A stretch of DNA of 64,000 nucleotides from Rhizobium sp. SG_E_25_P2 (GCF_029892285.1 NZ_JARXVM010000001.1:124001-188000), one strand, 5' to 3'. Numbered from the stretch's first letter, positions 27,558-37,769 are shown. The notes: a model not told the origin generated them from the sequence alone. Numbers and translations: made by a program.

Positions 27558-28943
27558 TCAGGCGCCGAGCGCCGCCATGATCCGGATCCAGGAGCGGATG
27601 CCCTTGTGGAAGGAGCGCAGCTCGTATTTCTCGTTTGGTGAATGGATGCGGTCGTCCGACAGGCCGAAGCCGGCCAGCAGCGATTCCATGCCCAGCATGC
27701 GCTGGAAATCACCGACGATCGGGATGGAGCCGCCCATGCCGATCATCACGGCGGGCTTTTCCCATTCCTCCGTCAGCGCCTCGCGCGCCTTGTTCAGCAT
27801 AGGCGAATCATAGGGAAGCTGGATAGCCGGCGAGCCGCCATGCGGATGGAATTCGACCGAGCAATCGGCCGGGATCTTCGACTGCACATAGGCGCGGAAG
27901 CTCTCGCGGATCTTGTCCGGGTCCTGCTTGCCGACCAGGCGGAAGGAGACTTTCGCAGAGGCCTGGGCGGCGATGACCGTCTTGAAGCCTTCGCCGGTAT
28001 AGCCGCCGGTGATGCCGTTCACTTCCGCTGTTGGCCGGGCCCAAGTCAGCTCCATGACGCTGCGGCCCTTTTCGCCAGAGGGAACGGACAGGCCGATTTC
28101 GCCCAGGAACTTGTCGGACGTCATGCCCAAGGTTTCCCACATCGCCTTGACGTGATCAGGAGTCTCCTCGACGCCTTCATAGAAGCCCGGGAGAGTGACC
28201 GTGCCGGTATCGTCATGCAATCCGGCGAGGATGTCGGCGAGGATATGGATCGGATTGGCGGCTGCGCCGCCGAAATAGCCCGAATGCAGATCGCGATCGG
28301 CCGCCTTGACCATAACCTCTTCGCCGACAAGGCCGCGCAGGCCGGCCGAGATGGCCGGCGTTTCGCTGTCCCACATATTGGTGTCGCAGACGAGCGCGAA
28401 ATCCGCCTTAAGTTCAGCGGCGTTGGCTTCGAGGAACGGCTTGAGCGACGGTGAGCCCGACTCTTCTTCGCCTTCGAACAGGATCGTGACCTTCACCGGC
28501 AGCGCGCCATGCGCCTCCTTGTAAGCGCGGCATGCTTCCACGAAGGTCAGGAGCTGGCCCTTGTCGTCGGAAGTTCCACGGCCTGAGATCACCTTGCGAC
28601 CGTTAAGCTCGCGAATCTGAGGCTGGAAAGGATCGGTCTCCCAGAGATTGACGGGATCGACAGGCTGGACGTCGTAATGGCCGTAAAACAACACATGAGG
28701 AGCATCCTCACGCGCGCCGACGTGATGCGCGACGACCATCGGGTGGCCGGGTGTGGCGCGCACGGACGCTTCGAAGCCCAGCGCCTTGAGATCATCGACC
28801 AACCATTGGGCGGCGGCGGCACACTCTTCCTTATAGGCCGGATCGGTGGAGATCGACTTGATGCGGCACAGAGCGAACATTTTCTCGAGGCTGGACTCAA
28901 GATTGGCGTCGGCTTTGGACAGGACGGTGTCGATCATGCTCAT
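27558..28943 (-). CDS. M20 family metallopeptidase (dipeptidase-like)
   Basis: A 461-residue zinc peptidase of the M20/M25/M40 family. VLFYGHYDVQPVDP holds the first zinc His and Asp. RGTSDDKGQLLTFVEA carries the bridging Asp. LFEGEEESGSPS contains the catalytic Glu pair, ALVCDTNMWD follows, and GMGGSIPIVGDFQ is the late dimer/active-site loop. No signal peptide, so cytosolic. The ATG at 28943 has AGGA 5 bases upstream. Members hydrolyse dipeptides such as carnosine-like or Cys-Gly substrates; this substrate is not determined. Confidence 0.9.
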   Translation of the reverse strand: MSMIDTVLSKADANLESSLEKMFALCRIKSISTDPAYKEECAAAAQWLVDDLKALGFEASVRATPGHPMVVAHHVGAREDAPHVLFYGHYDVQPVDPVNLWETDPFQPQIRELNGRKVISGRGTSDDKGQLLTFVEACRAYKEAHGALPVKVTILFEGEEESGSPSLKPFLEANAAELKADFALVCDTNMWDSETPAISAGLRGLVGEEVMVKAADRDLHSGYFGGAAANPIHILADILAGLHDDTGTVTLPGFYEGVEETPDHVKAMWETLGMTSDKFLGEIGLSVPSGEKGRSVMELTWARPTAEVNGITGGYTGEGFKTVIAAQASAKVSFRLVGKQDPDKIRESFRAYVQSKIPADCSVEFHPHGGSPAIQLPYDSPMLNKAREALTEEWEKPAVMIGMGGSIPIVGDFQRMLGMESLLAGFGLSDDRIHSPNEKYELRSFHKGIRSWIRIMAALGA

Positions 28944-29121
28944 GGCGATCCTCGCTGGTCGGAAACTGATTTGCCCTGTTTAGCCGATCCGTCCGGCGTT
29001 TTCGCCCTCGCTTCCGAAATTTTCGTCGATCGCGCGGCGCCCATCCTCAAATCGATTGAAATTCCTTTTTGAAGTCCTGGTTAAATCCGATATAGGCTCA
29101 GGCTCGGACAGGGAGACGCCG

Positions 29122-29505
29122 ATGACGGTTCGGAAGACCATTGCGCTCATCGCGCATGACCAGAAAAAAGACGACATGGCGGATTTCGCCAGGGTTCATC
29201 AGGCTGAACTCCAGCGATATGACATCGTGGCGACGGGCACCACGGGAGGCCGCATCCTCGACGCATGTCCGACGCTTGCGGTCCAGCGCCTCAAAAGCGG
29301 TCCCCTTGGCGGCGACCAGCAGATCGGCGCGCTGATCGCCGAGGGCAAGGTCGAGATGCTGCTGTTCTTCACCGACCCGTTGACGCCCCTGCCGCACGAC
29401 GTTGATGTCAAAGCCTTGACACGGCTCGCGACCGTCTATGACATACCGATGGCGCTGAACCGCGCCACGGCAGAGCTTCTGATCACCTGCTTCGACAAGA
29501 CATAA
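29122..29505 (+). CDS. mgsA: methylglyoxal synthase
   Basis: Converts dihydroxyacetone phosphate to methylglyoxal and phosphate, a bypass of lower glycolysis. The 127 residues include [12 protein letters not shown] at the start, the phosphate-binding [26 protein letters not shown] and [20 protein letters not shown], which contains the catalytic Asp region. I chose the ATG at 29122 with GGGA upstream; the frame extends to 29056 but that part is not family-like. It is followed 18 bases later by glk. Confidence 0.94.
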   Translation: MTVRKTIALIAHDQKKDDMADFARVHQAELQRYDIVATGTTGGRILDACPTLAVQRLKSGPLGGDQQIGALIAEGKVEMLLFFTDPLTPLPHDVDVKALTRLATVYDIPMALNRATAELLITCFDKT

Positions 29506-29523
29506 ATTCCAGGCGGACATTTC

Positions 29524-30540
29524 ATGGCGAGACAAGACGAACATTTCCCCTTCCCTATTCTGGTCGGGGATATCGGCGGCACGAATGCGCGCTTCATGCT
29601 GCTGACGGACGCCGCCGCCGAACCGCAGGTGTTCCCGATCCTGCAAACCGCCCATTATGAAACGATCGACGACGCGATCCGTGAAGGCGTGCTGCCGCAA
29701 GCCACCGCCGCGCCGCGTTCGGCCATTCTCGCCATCGCCGGCCCGATCAATGGTGATGAAATTCCGTTGACCAACTGCCCCTGGGTCGTCCGCCCCATGG
29801 CCATGATCGCCGACCTCGGTTTTGTCGATGTCATGGTGGTCAATGATTTCGAGGCGCAAGCGCTGGCGGTGTCCACGCTTGGCGAAGATGATCAGGTCAA
29901 GCTCGGACCGGGCGAACCGCTTTCTGGCCATTCCAAGGTGGTGTTGGGTCCCGGCACCGGTTTGGGCGTCGGCGGGCTCGTGCATGCGCTGGACGCCTGG
30001 ATCCCGGTGCCCGGCGAAGGCGGCCATATCGATCTCGGACCGCGCAGCGAACGCGACTACAAGATCTTTCCGCATGTGGAAGAGCTCGATGGCCGGATCT
30101 CGGCCGAGCAGATCCTGTGCGGCCGCGGCCTCGTCAATCTCTATCGCGCCATCTGCATCGCTGATGGACAGGAGCCGATCTTCACCGACCCCGCCGACAT
30201 TTCCACCCATGGCCTCGCTGGCGACAACAAGGCGGCGACTGAAGCGCTGTCGCTATTCGTGACCTATCTCGGCCGCGTGGCGGGCGACATGGCGATGATC
30301 TTCATGGCGCGCGGCGGCGTCTATCTCTCCGGCGGCATTTCGCAGAAGATCCTGCCGGCGCTGCAAAAGCCTGAATTCCGCGCCGCTTTCGAGGACAAGG
30401 CGCCACATCAGGCGCTGCTGGGCTCGATCCCGACCTATGTGGTCACACATCCGCTCGCCGCGCTCGCCGGTCTTTCGGCCTATGCCCGCGCCCCCGAACG
30501 CTTCGGCGTGTCGACCGACGGCCGGCGCTGGCGGAAATGA
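29524..30540 (+). CDS. glk: glucokinase
   Basis: Phosphorylates glucose with ATP to glucose-6-phosphate. The 338 residues show the phosphate loop [14 protein letters not shown] near residue 12, [19 protein letters not shown], the catalytic-base region [12 protein letters not shown], and [14 protein letters not shown], followed by [14 protein letters not shown]. This matches the bacterial Glk group, not the ROK family. Co-located with mgsA, gpmA and an aldose epimerase, it belongs to a sugar-catabolism neighbourhood common in rhizobia. Confidence 0.94.
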   Translation: MARQDEHFPFPILVGDIGGTNARFMLLTDAAAEPQVFPILQTAHYETIDDAIREGVLPQATAAPRSAILAIAGPINGDEIPLTNCPWVVRPMAMIADLGFVDVMVVNDFEAQALAVSTLGEDDQVKLGPGEPLSGHSKVVLGPGTGLGVGGLVHALDAWIPVPGEGGHIDLGPRSERDYKIFPHVEELDGRISAEQILCGRGLVNLYRAICIADGQEPIFTDPADISTHGLAGDNKAATEALSLFVTYLGRVAGDMAMIFMARGGVYLSGGISQKILPALQKPEFRAAFEDKAPHQALLGSIPTYVVTHPLAALAGLSAYARAPERFGVSTDGRRWRK

Positions 30541-30600
30541 CTGTTCAAGCGCCCGCACCGGGGTTATAGCCGCTTTCGCATCAGGCGAGGACAAAAAGCG

Positions 30601-32400
30601 TTGAGCGAAAAAAAGTCGAGCCAAACGGTGGACAGGGCGAAGATCTTTCCGGTGATCAAGCGTGTCTTCATGGAAAATGCGCGCGATCATGTCGGCGGCT
30701 ACGCCTTTGCGATCAGTTGTCTCGTTGCTGTCGCCGCGTCCACGGCGTTCACCGCCTGGATCATGGAATCGGTGATCAACGAGACCTTCGAGAACAAGCG
30801 GGCGGATCTCGTCTGGATCATCTGCCTGGCAATCTTCCTGGCCTTCGCGCTGAAAGGGCTCGCCTCCTATGGACAGGCGGTGGCGCTGCAGAAGATCGGC
30901 AATGCGATCGTGGCGCGCTATCAGAAGCGTCTGTTCAGCCATATGATGGCGCTCGATCTCGGCTATTTTTCCGACTCCCGTTCTTCACGCCTGTCGGCCA
31001 CGGTGGCGCAGAATGTCAACGGAATCCGCGACACGCTAAACCTCACCATCACCTCCATAGCTCGCGACGCGCTGACCTTCGTGGCGCTGGTCGGCGTGAT
31101 GATCTCCAAAGATCCGCTGCTGTCGCTGGTGTTCTTCGTGGCCGCCCCTCCGCTGTTTCTCGCCATGCGCGCCATCGCCAAGAAGCTCAGGGTGGCGTCC
31201 AAGGAAGCCGTCGAGTTCAACGCGCATGTGATCGGCGCCATGCAGGAAACGATCCAGGGACTGGCGATCGTCAAGGCCTTCACCATGGAAGACCAGTTGC
31301 GCGACCGCGTCTATCACCTGATCGAAGCGGCCGAAAAACGCAGCAACCGCATTGCGCGCCTGTCGGAACGAACATCTCCGCTCACAGATTCCTTCGCCGG
31401 CGCGGCGGTGGCGCTGGTGATTGGCTATGCCGCCTATCAGTCGATCTATCAGGGGCAGTTGCCGGGCGCCTTCATCGCCTTCATAACCTCGCTTCTGCTC
31501 GCCTATGATCCAGCGCGACGGCTGATCCGGGTTCAGGTGCAGCTGGAACGCGCCTATGTGAACGCCAAGATGATCTATGACATCCTGGACACATCGGTTC
31601 CCATGCAGGAAGAACCCGACGCCAAACCGCTTGTTGTCACCGAGGGCCGGATTGAATTCGAACATGTTGTTTTCGGCTACGGGGAAGAAGAGATTCTGCA
31701 CGACGTCTCCTTCACCGCCGAGGGCGGTCGGACCACCGCCTTCGCCGGGCCCTCGGGCGCCGGTAAGTCCACGATCATTGCCCTCATCCCGCGCTTTTAC
31801 GATCCGCGCACAGGGCGCGTCCTGATCGACGGGCAGGATCTGCGTTTCGTGACCAAGCAGTCGCTACGCGAAAAGCTTGCTTACGTCTCCCAGGCGGCGC
31901 TGTTATTCGAAGGCACGATTCGCGACAATATCCGCTATGGACGACCGGACGCCACCGACGCGGAAGTCGAAGACGCCGCACGGCTCGCTTACGCGCATGA
32001 TTTCATCTGCGCGCTGCCGAAGGGCTATGACACGCCGGTCGGCGAAAACGGCGCCAATCTCTCGGGCGGCCAACGCCAGCGCCTGTCGATCGCGCGTGCG
32101 CTGGTCAGGAACGCGCCGATCCTGCTTCTCGACGAGGCGACCTCGGCGCTCGACAACGAATCCGAGGCCGCCGTCCAGAAAGCCTTCGACAACGCCATGA
32201 AGGGCCGCACCGTGGTGGTGATCGCCCATCGGCTGTCGACAATCGCCGGCGCCGACAAGATCATCGTCATGGAAGATGGACGGGTCGTCGAACAAGGAAC
32301 GCATGAAATGCTTGCGAAGGAAGATGGCGGTCTTTACGCTCGCCTCAACCAGCTGCAGGTGAGAAAAGACGAGCCGCGCAAGGCGGCAAGGATAGAATGA
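30601..32400 (+). CDS. MsbA-like ABC exporter (fused permease and ATPase)
   Basis: A half-transporter of 599 residues that would form a homodimer. Six membrane helices occupy about residues 20-320, and the ATPase has GPSGAGKST (Walker A), [14 protein letters not shown] (signature) and [12 protein letters not shown] (Walker B), with IAHRLST as the H-loop. It belongs to the MsbA/lipid A-type exporter family, so a lipid or glycolipid substrate is likely but unproven. The start is a TTG at 30601 ([10 protein letters not shown]); no better ATG lies upstream. Its TGA overlaps the dapB ATG (ATGA). Confidence 0.88.
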   Translation: MSEKKSSQTVDRAKIFPVIKRVFMENARDHVGGYAFAISCLVAVAASTAFTAWIMESVINETFENKRADLVWIICLAIFLAFALKGLASYGQAVALQKIGNAIVARYQKRLFSHMMALDLGYFSDSRSSRLSATVAQNVNGIRDTLNLTITSIARDALTFVALVGVMISKDPLLSLVFFVAAPPLFLAMRAIAKKLRVASKEAVEFNAHVIGAMQETIQGLAIVKAFTMEDQLRDRVYHLIEAAEKRSNRIARLSERTSPLTDSFAGAAVALVIGYAAYQSIYQGQLPGAFIAFITSLLLAYDPARRLIRVQVQLERAYVNAKMIYDILDTSVPMQEEPDAKPLVVTEGRIEFEHVVFGYGEEEILHDVSFTAEGGRTTAFAGPSGAGKSTIIALIPRFYDPRTGRVLIDGQDLRFVTKQSLREKLAYVSQAALLFEGTIRDNIRYGRPDATDAEVEDAARLAYAHDFICALPKGYDTPVGENGANLSGGQRQRLSIARALVRNAPILLLDEATSALDNESEAAVQKAFDNAMKGRTVVVIAHRLSTIAGADKIIVMEDGRVVEQGTHEMLAKEDGGLYARLNQLQVRKDEPRKAARIE

Positions 32401-33227
32401 TGGCGGACACGAATACGAATATGAAGCTGGTCGTGGTGGCGGGCGCCGCCGGTCGGATGGGGCAGACGATCATCCGCGCCGTGCAGTCGACGCCGGGCCT
32501 CAAGCTGCATGCCGCAATCGAGCGCGAAGGCTCCAGCGCCACCGGCAAGGACGCGGGCGAGATCGCCGGCATCGGCCCGATCGGCGTGCCCGTGACCAAT
32601 GATCCGCTCAAGGCCTTTCTCGATGCGCATGCCGTCATCGATTTCACCACGCCGGCCTCGACGATCGAATTTGCAGCGCTCGCCGCGCAGGCGCGCATTG
32701 TGCATGTCATCGGCACGACCGGCTGCTCGGAAGAGGATGACGAAAAAATCCGCGCCGCGAGCCGCCACGCCCGCATCGTCAAATCCGGCAATATGAGCCT
32801 CGGCGTCAATCTGCTGGGCGTTCTCGTGCGCCGCGCCGCCGCCGCGCTGGCCGCCGCCGACTGGGATATCGAGGTGCTGGAAATGCACCATAATAAGAAG
32901 GTCGACGCGCCCTCGGGCACCGCCCTGCTGCTTGGCGCCGAAGCTGCCAAGGGCCGGAACATCGACCTGCTCGCCAATGCGGTGAAGGTGCGCGACGGCC
33001 ATACCGGCCCGCGCGAGGCCGGATCGATCGGCTTCGCCACGCTGCGCGGCGGCGGGGTCATCGGCGATCACTCCGTCATCCTGGCGAGCGATTCTGAAAT
33101 GGTCACGCTGTCGCACCGCGCCAGCGACCGTTCGCTGTTCGCAAAGGGTGCGCTGAAAGCCGCCGAATGGGCCTATGACCAGAAGCCCGGACTTTACGAC
33201 ATGCTCGACGTGCTCGGGCTGGATTAA
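32397..33227 (+). CDS. dapB: 4-hydroxy-tetrahydrodipicolinate reductase
   Basis: An NAD(P)H-dependent step in lysine and diaminopimelate synthesis. The 276 residues show [16 protein letters not shown] (nucleotide loop), [37 protein letters not shown] and the active-site block [16 protein letters not shown]. It overlaps the ABC exporter stop by 4 bases and precedes gpmA by 27. Confidence 0.96.
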   Translation: MMADTNTNMKLVVVAGAAGRMGQTIIRAVQSTPGLKLHAAIEREGSSATGKDAGEIAGIGPIGVPVTNDPLKAFLDAHAVIDFTTPASTIEFAALAAQARIVHVIGTTGCSEEDDEKIRAASRHARIVKSGNMSLGVNLLGVLVRRAAAALAAADWDIEVLEMHHNKKVDAPSGTALLLGAEAAKGRNIDLLANAVKVRDGHTGPREAGSIGFATLRGGGVIGDHSVILASDSEMVTLSHRASDRSLFAKGALKAAEWAYDQKPGLYDMLDVLGLD

Positions 33228-33254
33228 ACCATAAGCATAGAAGAGAGGAATCCC

Positions 33255-33890
33255 ATGAGCGGAACTTTGGTGCTCGTCCGTCACGGCCAGAGCGAATGGA
33301 ACCTGAAGAACCTTTTCACCGGCTGGCGCGACCCAGACCTGACCGAACTCGGCGTCAGCGAAGCCACGGCTGGCGGTGAAGCGCTGGCCGCCACCGGCAT
33401 CAAGTTCGACATCGCCTACACTTCGGCGCTGACGCGCGCCCAACGCACCTGCCAGATCATTCTGGACTGCGTCGGCCAGAGCGACCTCGAGACGATCAAG
33501 GACCAAGCGCTCAACGAGCGCGACTATGGCGATCTCTCCGGCCTCAACAAGGACGACGCCCGCGCCAAATGGGGCGAGGAGCAGGTGCATATCTGGCGCC
33601 GCTCTTATGACGTTCCTCCTCCGGGCGGCGAAAGCCTGAAGGACACCGGCGCGCGCGTCTGGCCCTATTACATGACCGACATTCTGCCGCAGGTGCTTTC
33701 CGGCAAGACGGTGCTGGTGGCCGCGCATGGCAATTCGCTGCGCTCGCTGTTGATGGTGCTCGACCGTCTCGACCGCGAGAAGATCCTCGGCGTGAACCTC
33801 GCCACCGGCGTGCCGATGGTCTACAAGCTGAACGCGGATTCGACCGTCAAATCCAAGGATGTGCTGGGCGATATGTCCGGCGCGCACTGA
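33255..33890 (+). CDS. gpmA: 2,3-bisphosphoglycerate-dependent phosphoglycerate mutase
   Basis: Interconverts 3- and 2-phosphoglycerate. The 211 residues include [10 protein letters not shown] with the phosphohistidine (His9), [31 protein letters not shown] (proton-donor Glu) and [15 protein letters not shown] with the second catalytic His. The protein is shorter than the roughly 250-residue E. coli form, as in other alphaproteobacteria. A strong terminator follows. Confidence 0.95.
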   Translation: MSGTLVLVRHGQSEWNLKNLFTGWRDPDLTELGVSEATAGGEALAATGIKFDIAYTSALTRAQRTCQIILDCVGQSDLETIKDQALNERDYGDLSGLNKDDARAKWGEEQVHIWRRSYDVPPPGGESLKDTGARVWPYYMTDILPQVLSGKTVLVAAHGNSLRSLLMVLDRLDREKILGVNLATGVPMVYKLNADSTVKSKDVLGDMSGAH

Positions 33891-33896
33891 GGTTTC

Positions 33897-33925
33897 AAGG
33901 CGGGCTTCGGCCCGCCTTTTCTTTT
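33897..33925 (+). terminator. terminator after gpmA
   Basis: AAGGCGGGC, loop TTCG, GCCCGCCTT form a perfect 9-bp stem with a stable UUCG-type tetraloop, followed by TTCTTTTT. It lies 7 bases after the gpmA stop and closes the mgsA-to-gpmA unit. Confidence 0.9.
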
Positions 33926-33950
33926 TCCAGCAGCCCCGAGGAAGACCGCC

Positions 33951-34820
33951 ATGACGAGCATGACCCGCATCGAAAACCATGCGCTTGCTATTGAAGTGTC
34001 GTCGCTCGGCGCGGAGTTGCAGAGCGTGACCTCGCGCGATGGCCGCTCATGGCTTTGGAACGGCGACGCCGCCTTCTGGACCGGCCGCTCCCCGATCCTC
34101 TTCCCGATCGTCGGCAAGGCCATCGACAACCGCGTGACCATAGATGGCCAACCCTACGAGATGGGCCAACATGGCTTCGCCCGTCGCAGCGAATTTACGC
34201 TTGCGGAGGCAACGGAGACGGCCTGCCGCTACGAACTGACGGCAAGCGACGCCACCCGCGCCGTGTACCCATTCGACTTCCGGCTATCGCTCACCCATGC
34301 GCTTGAGGGCCATGTGCTGACCGTGGAGAGCGTCGTCGACAATCTCGGCGCCGAGCCCATGCCTTTCGGTTTCGGCTATCACCCCGCCTTCGCCTGGCCG
34401 CTGCCGGGCGCGGATGGCAAGCCGCATATGGTGAGCTTGGAAAATGCTGCCGAGCCGGGGCTTTCGACGCTCGAAGGCGGGCTGCGCAAATCAGGCCTCT
34501 TCCCCTCGCCTTTCAAGGGCGGCCATCTCGTGCTCGATCACGCGCTGTTTGCCGACGATGCGCTGGTGTTTCCCGAAGGCGCGGGCGATGTGCTGACCTA
34601 TGCCGCCGAGGGCGGACCGACCCTCAGATTCCGCTTCGAAAACCTGCCCAATCTGGCGCTCTGGACCAAGCCCGGCGCGCCCTTCCTCTGCGTCGAGCCC
34701 TGGCATGGCACCGCGCCTGTGGTCGGCGATAGCGAAGCGCTGGAAACGCGGCCCTATACGATGACGCTCGAGCCCGGCGGCTCGGCGCGATTCGCTTTCA
34801 GCGTCGAATTCCCGCTCTGA
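33951..34820 (+). CDS. aldose 1-epimerase family protein
   Basis: A galactose-mutarotase-like beta-sandwich protein of 289 residues. Marks are SLGAELQSVTSRDG, WLWNGDAAFWTGRSPILFP, GFARRSEF and GFGYHPAFAWPLPG, with the His-containing loop, and LCVEPWHGTAP with the Glu. Closest in layout to the LacX/YeaD-like subgroup, whose sugar is often unknown. It could be an aldose or hexose-6-phosphate mutarotase serving glk. Its stop abuts the stop of the convergent ada-like gene. Confidence 0.87.
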   Translation: MTSMTRIENHALAIEVSSLGAELQSVTSRDGRSWLWNGDAAFWTGRSPILFPIVGKAIDNRVTIDGQPYEMGQHGFARRSEFTLAEATETACRYELTASDATRAVYPFDFRLSLTHALEGHVLTVESVVDNLGAEPMPFGFGYHPAFAWPLPGADGKPHMVSLENAAEPGLSTLEGGLRKSGLFPSPFKGGHLVLDHALFADDALVFPEGAGDVLTYAAEGGPTLRFRFENLPNLALWTKPGAPFLCVEPWHGTAPVVGDSEALETRPYTMTLEPGGSARFAFSVEFPL

Positions 34821-35705
34821 TCAGAGCTGGGCGGCTTCCCAGCCCAGCATGGCGCGTTTGCGGGTCAATCCCCAATGATAGCCGGTGAGCGCGCCGGATT
34901 TGCCGATGGCGCGATGGCAGGGCACCACGAAGGAGACGGGGTTGCGTCCGACGGCGGCGCCAACGGCGCGCGACGCTTTGGGCGCGCCGATCTTGCAGGC
35001 GATATCGGAATAGGTCGAGAGACCGCCGAGCGGGATATCCAGCAACTGCTCCCAGACCCGCACCTGGAAATCCGTGCCGATGAGAATAACGCGCAGCGGT
35101 TCCTCGGCGCGCCAGCGCGCCGGATCGAAAATGCGGGCGGCATAGGGAGCCAGCGCCGCCTGGTCAGCGATAAATTCGGCCTCCGGCCAGCGCTGCGTCA
35201 TGTCCAGAAGCGCCGCCTCGTCGCCTGAGGCATCTGAAAAGCCGAGACCACATAAGCCACGATCTGTCGCCATCAACAGCGTCCGACCGAACTGGGACGC
35301 AAAGAAGCCGTAGCGGATCTCGAGGCCCTGCCCTTGCGTCTTCCACTCGCCCGGCGACATGGCCTCATGGGTGACGAAGAGATCGTGCAGACGACCTGGT
35401 CCCGACAGTCCAAGCTCCAACGACGCCTCCAGAAGCGGCAGGCGCTCGCGTCCCAGGAGACGCTTGGCGTGATCCAGCGTCACGGCCTGCAGGAAGGCTT
35501 TGGGCGACAGACCCGCCCAGCGTGTGAAGGTCTTCTGCAGTTCCTGCGGATCCCTGCCGATGGCGCGGCCGATATCTTCAAGCGTCGGTTGGCTGCGATA
35601 ATGGTCCGTGAGATGGGCGATGACGCTGCACACGGTCGTGTAATCATCTCCCTCTGGAGTCACGTCAATGGCGCGGGCGGAATCGAAATGCGGGGCAATT
35701 GTCAT
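34821..35705 (-). CDS. Ada-like methylated-DNA--protein-cysteine methyltransferase with AraC-type HTH
   Basis: A 294-residue protein. An N-terminal AraC-like helix-turn-helix (about 20-105, TLEDIGRAIGRDPQELQKTF and PKAFLQAVTLDHAKRLL) is joined to a C-terminal O6-alkylguanine-DNA methyltransferase. The latter has VWEQLLDIPLGGLSTYSDIA, RAVGAAVGRNP and the acceptor Cys in VVPCHRAIGKSGALTGYHWG. It lacks the N-terminal zinc domain of E. coli Ada that accepts phosphotriester methyl groups. It probably repairs O6-alkylguanine and may regulate, but not by the classic Ada Cys38 switch. I chose the ATG at 35705 with GAGAGGA upstream. Confidence 0.88.
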   Translation of the reverse strand: MTIAPHFDSARAIDVTPEGDDYTTVCSVIAHLTDHYRSQPTLEDIGRAIGRDPQELQKTFTRWAGLSPKAFLQAVTLDHAKRLLGRERLPLLEASLELGLSGPGRLHDLFVTHEAMSPGEWKTQGQGLEIRYGFFASQFGRTLLMATDRGLCGLGFSDASGDEAALLDMTQRWPEAEFIADQAALAPYAARIFDPARWRAEEPLRVILIGTDFQVRVWEQLLDIPLGGLSTYSDIACKIGAPKASRAVGAAVGRNPVSFVVPCHRAIGKSGALTGYHWGLTRKRAMLGWEAAQL

Positions 35706-35776
35706 GGCGTCATCCTCTCTCGCATCGTTGTGACACGATGGTCGGACCGCCGCCACCCGATTTCCGAAAGTCTGTT

Positions 35777-36280
35777 TCAGACGCGCCGCTTGATATCGGC
35801 CAACGCAGCCGTGAAGGCCTTGGCGAAATTTTCGCGCTCCTCAGGCCCCAGGAACGTGCCGAGCGTCGTGCGTCGGTTGCGCTCGACCACCGCCATGTCG
35901 GTAATGCCGAACTCCTCATGCCGCGCCACATCAAAGCGCGCCCAGAAGGGATTATACTGGCTCTTGCGCACGAGCCCCGCCGGAGAGACCTTCTGGATGT
36001 CGAGATGGTTTCGGCTCAGTCGTACGAGTTCCTTCGCCCGCGCCGCCCGATAGTTCAGCCAGAAGGCGCCGTAGAGAAGCGCGAGGTCCAGACCGAAAAA
36101 CATAGCGACCGGCAACGCATTTGTCGCGAGGAAGAACACCACGTTGATCAGGGTGACCGCGACGGACACGCCCATCAGCACACGAAACCCGACCCGACCG
36201 AGAGAACGATGTGGCCTTAGCTCGGCGGTGAACACCGCCGGCTCCCCGTTGAACCCGCTTTCCACAGTGGCTACAGTCAT
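35777..36280 (-). CDS. DUF2244 family membrane protein
   Basis: A protein of about 167 residues with two hydrophobic segments near the N-terminus (VGFRVLMGVSVAVTLINVVFF, then LPVAMFFGLDLALLYGAFWL) and a cytosolic domain with NHLDIQKVSPAG, NPFWARFDV and RRTTLGTFLGPEERENFAKA, the DUF2244 pattern. Function is not established; in other alphaproteobacteria it also neighbours nth. The starts of this gene (36280, alternative 36298) and nth (36301) are only 2-20 bases apart and divergent, so their promoters must lie inside each other's coding region. Confidence 0.83.
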   Translation of the reverse strand: MTVATVESGFNGEPAVFTAELRPHRSLGRVGFRVLMGVSVAVTLINVVFFLATNALPVAMFFGLDLALLYGAFWLNYRAARAKELVRLSRNHLDIQKVSPAGLVRKSQYNPFWARFDVARHEEFGITDMAVVERNRRTTLGTFLGPEERENFAKAFTAALADIKRRV

Positions 36281-36300
36281 GGGGAAACTATAGGGCAATT

Positions 36301-37053
36301 ATGACAAACAGCAAGACGACCGCCGCCGCCAAGCCAGCGACAAAAAAGCCCGTGCGCGCGAAGAAATTTCGATGTCCCTATGCGCCTGAGGAGATCGAAG
36401 AGATCTTCCGGCGCTTTTCCGTGCAGCGGCCGGAGCCCAAGGGCGAGCTCTATCACACCAATGCCTTTACGCTGCTGGTGGCCGTGGCGCTTTCGGCCCA
36501 GGCGACGGACGTGGGCGTCAACCGCGCCACGCGCCCGCTGTTCCCGCTGGTCGACACGCCCGAGAAGATGCTGGATTTCGGCGAGGAGCGCCTGCGCGAC
36601 GCCATCAAGACGATCGGACTTTATCGCAACAAGGCCAAAAACGTCATCGCGCTCTCGCAGAAGCTCATCGACGATTTCGGCGGACAGGTGCCGCGCACGC
36701 GCGACGAACTGGTAACCCTGCCGGGCGTTGGCCGCAAGACGGCCAATGTCGTGCTGTCCATGGCCTTCGGAATTCCCTCACTGGCTGTAGACACGCATAT
36801 ATTCCGAATCGGCAACCGGCTGAAAATCGCGCCGGGCAAGACGCCTGACGAGGTGGAAGAAAAATTCCTGTCGATCATTCCCGATCACCACCTGTTTCAC
36901 GCCCATCACTGGCTGATCCTGCATGGCCGCTATTGCTGCAAGGCGCGCAAGCCCGAATGCGAGAAATGCGTAATCGCCGACATCTGCAAATCGCCCGAGA
37001 AAATCTGGGATGTACCAGCCCCTCTCGTGGAGCTGCCGCCGCAAGTGTTTTGA
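36301..37053 (+). CDS. nth: endonuclease III (DNA glycosylase/AP lyase)
   Basis: Removes oxidised pyrimidines and nicks the abasic site. The 250 residues include the helix-hairpin-helix LPGVGRKTANVVLSM with the catalytic Lys, VDTHIFRIGNRL with the catalytic Asp, and the 4Fe-4S cluster CysX6CysX2CysX5Cys in CCKARKPECEKCVIADIC. A Lys/Ala-rich 20-residue N-terminal extension precedes the core. A weak AGGG lies before the ATG. Confidence 0.95.
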   Translation: MTNSKTTAAAKPATKKPVRAKKFRCPYAPEEIEEIFRRFSVQRPEPKGELYHTNAFTLLVAVALSAQATDVGVNRATRPLFPLVDTPEKMLDFGEERLRDAIKTIGLYRNKAKNVIALSQKLIDDFGGQVPRTRDELVTLPGVGRKTANVVLSMAFGIPSLAVDTHIFRIGNRLKIAPGKTPDEVEEKFLSIIPDHHLFHAHHWLILHGRYCCKARKPECEKCVIADICKSPEKIWDVPAPLVELPPQVF

Positions 37054-37058
37054 GGCAA

Positions 37059-37769
37059 TCAGCGGACCACAGGCGATGTGGCCCTGAGCGACTTGTGCAG
37101 ATGAATCATCGTGGCGGCGGCAAACAGCGGCGTCAGCAGATTGAGGATGGGGATGAACAGGAACAGGGCGACCATGAGGCCAGCCAGCATCACCGCGCCG
37201 CGATTGTTCCTGCGGAACTGGCGCGCGCCTTCGACGCCGAGATGGCGGGAGGCGGCGAATTCGAAATATTCGCGTCCGATCAGATAGCCGTTGACCACGA
37301 AAAAGATGACCAGATTGACGCCGGGCACGAGCAGCAGGAACAGCGCCAGGATATTGGCCGCGAGAACCACCAGGAAGAATTGCACCGACGACCAAATCGA
37401 CTGTCCGAGCGGCAGGGCCACGCCCGGCGCTTCGTTGGGATAATCGCGTTTTTCGATGATTTCCGCGGCGTCATCCAGGAAGAAACCCGCGACGATCGCG
37501 CTGATCGGCGCAATGAGCATGGCGAGCGCAGCGGCAAGACCGAGAGCCGCGAAGAGGCCGGCGATAAAGGTCAGCCACCCCGCCCAGGCCGGCAGATCGG
37601 GCAGATAGGGCGTGACCCAGGGCATGATCACATCCATGAAGATTTCACGCAGACCCAGCCAGAGGGCGGCAAGCGCCAGAAGCGTCAGTCCCAGCACCTT
37701 CCAGAACACGCCGCGAACTTCCGGCGCGAAAAGATCAGCCAGTGCGCGGCTGGCGGCAGTGAGTATCAT
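37059..37769 (-). CDS. CysZ/EI24-family membrane protein
   Basis: A membrane protein of 236 residues with four to six hydrophobic segments (VLGLTLLALAALWLGL, LTFIAGLFAALGLAAALAML, FFLVVLAANILALFLLLVP, GLMVALFLFIPILN). The EI24/CysZ pattern is seen in GYLIGREYFEFAASRH and LLTPLFAAATMIHLHKS. CysZ members import sulfate, but no sulfur genes are nearby, so the substrate is left open. The ATG at 37769 fits the family start better than the frame start at 37832. It is convergent with nth (5-base gap). Confidence 0.82.
   Translation of the reverse strand: MILTAASRALADLFAPEVRGVFWKVLGLTLLALAALWLGLREIFMDVIMPWVTPYLPDLPAWAGWLTFIAGLFAALGLAAALAMLIAPISAIVAGFFLDDAAEIIEKRDYPNEAPGVALPLGQSIWSSVQFFLVVLAANILALFLLLVPGVNLVIFFVVNGYLIGREYFEFAASRHLGVEGARQFRRNNRGAVMLAGLMVALFLFIPILNLLTPLFAAATMIHLHKSLRATSPVVR

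Noticed and set aside
32334-33980. A 548-codon minus-strand frame opposite dapB and gpmA
   Set aside because: It spans two well-supported genes and a terminator; shadow only.
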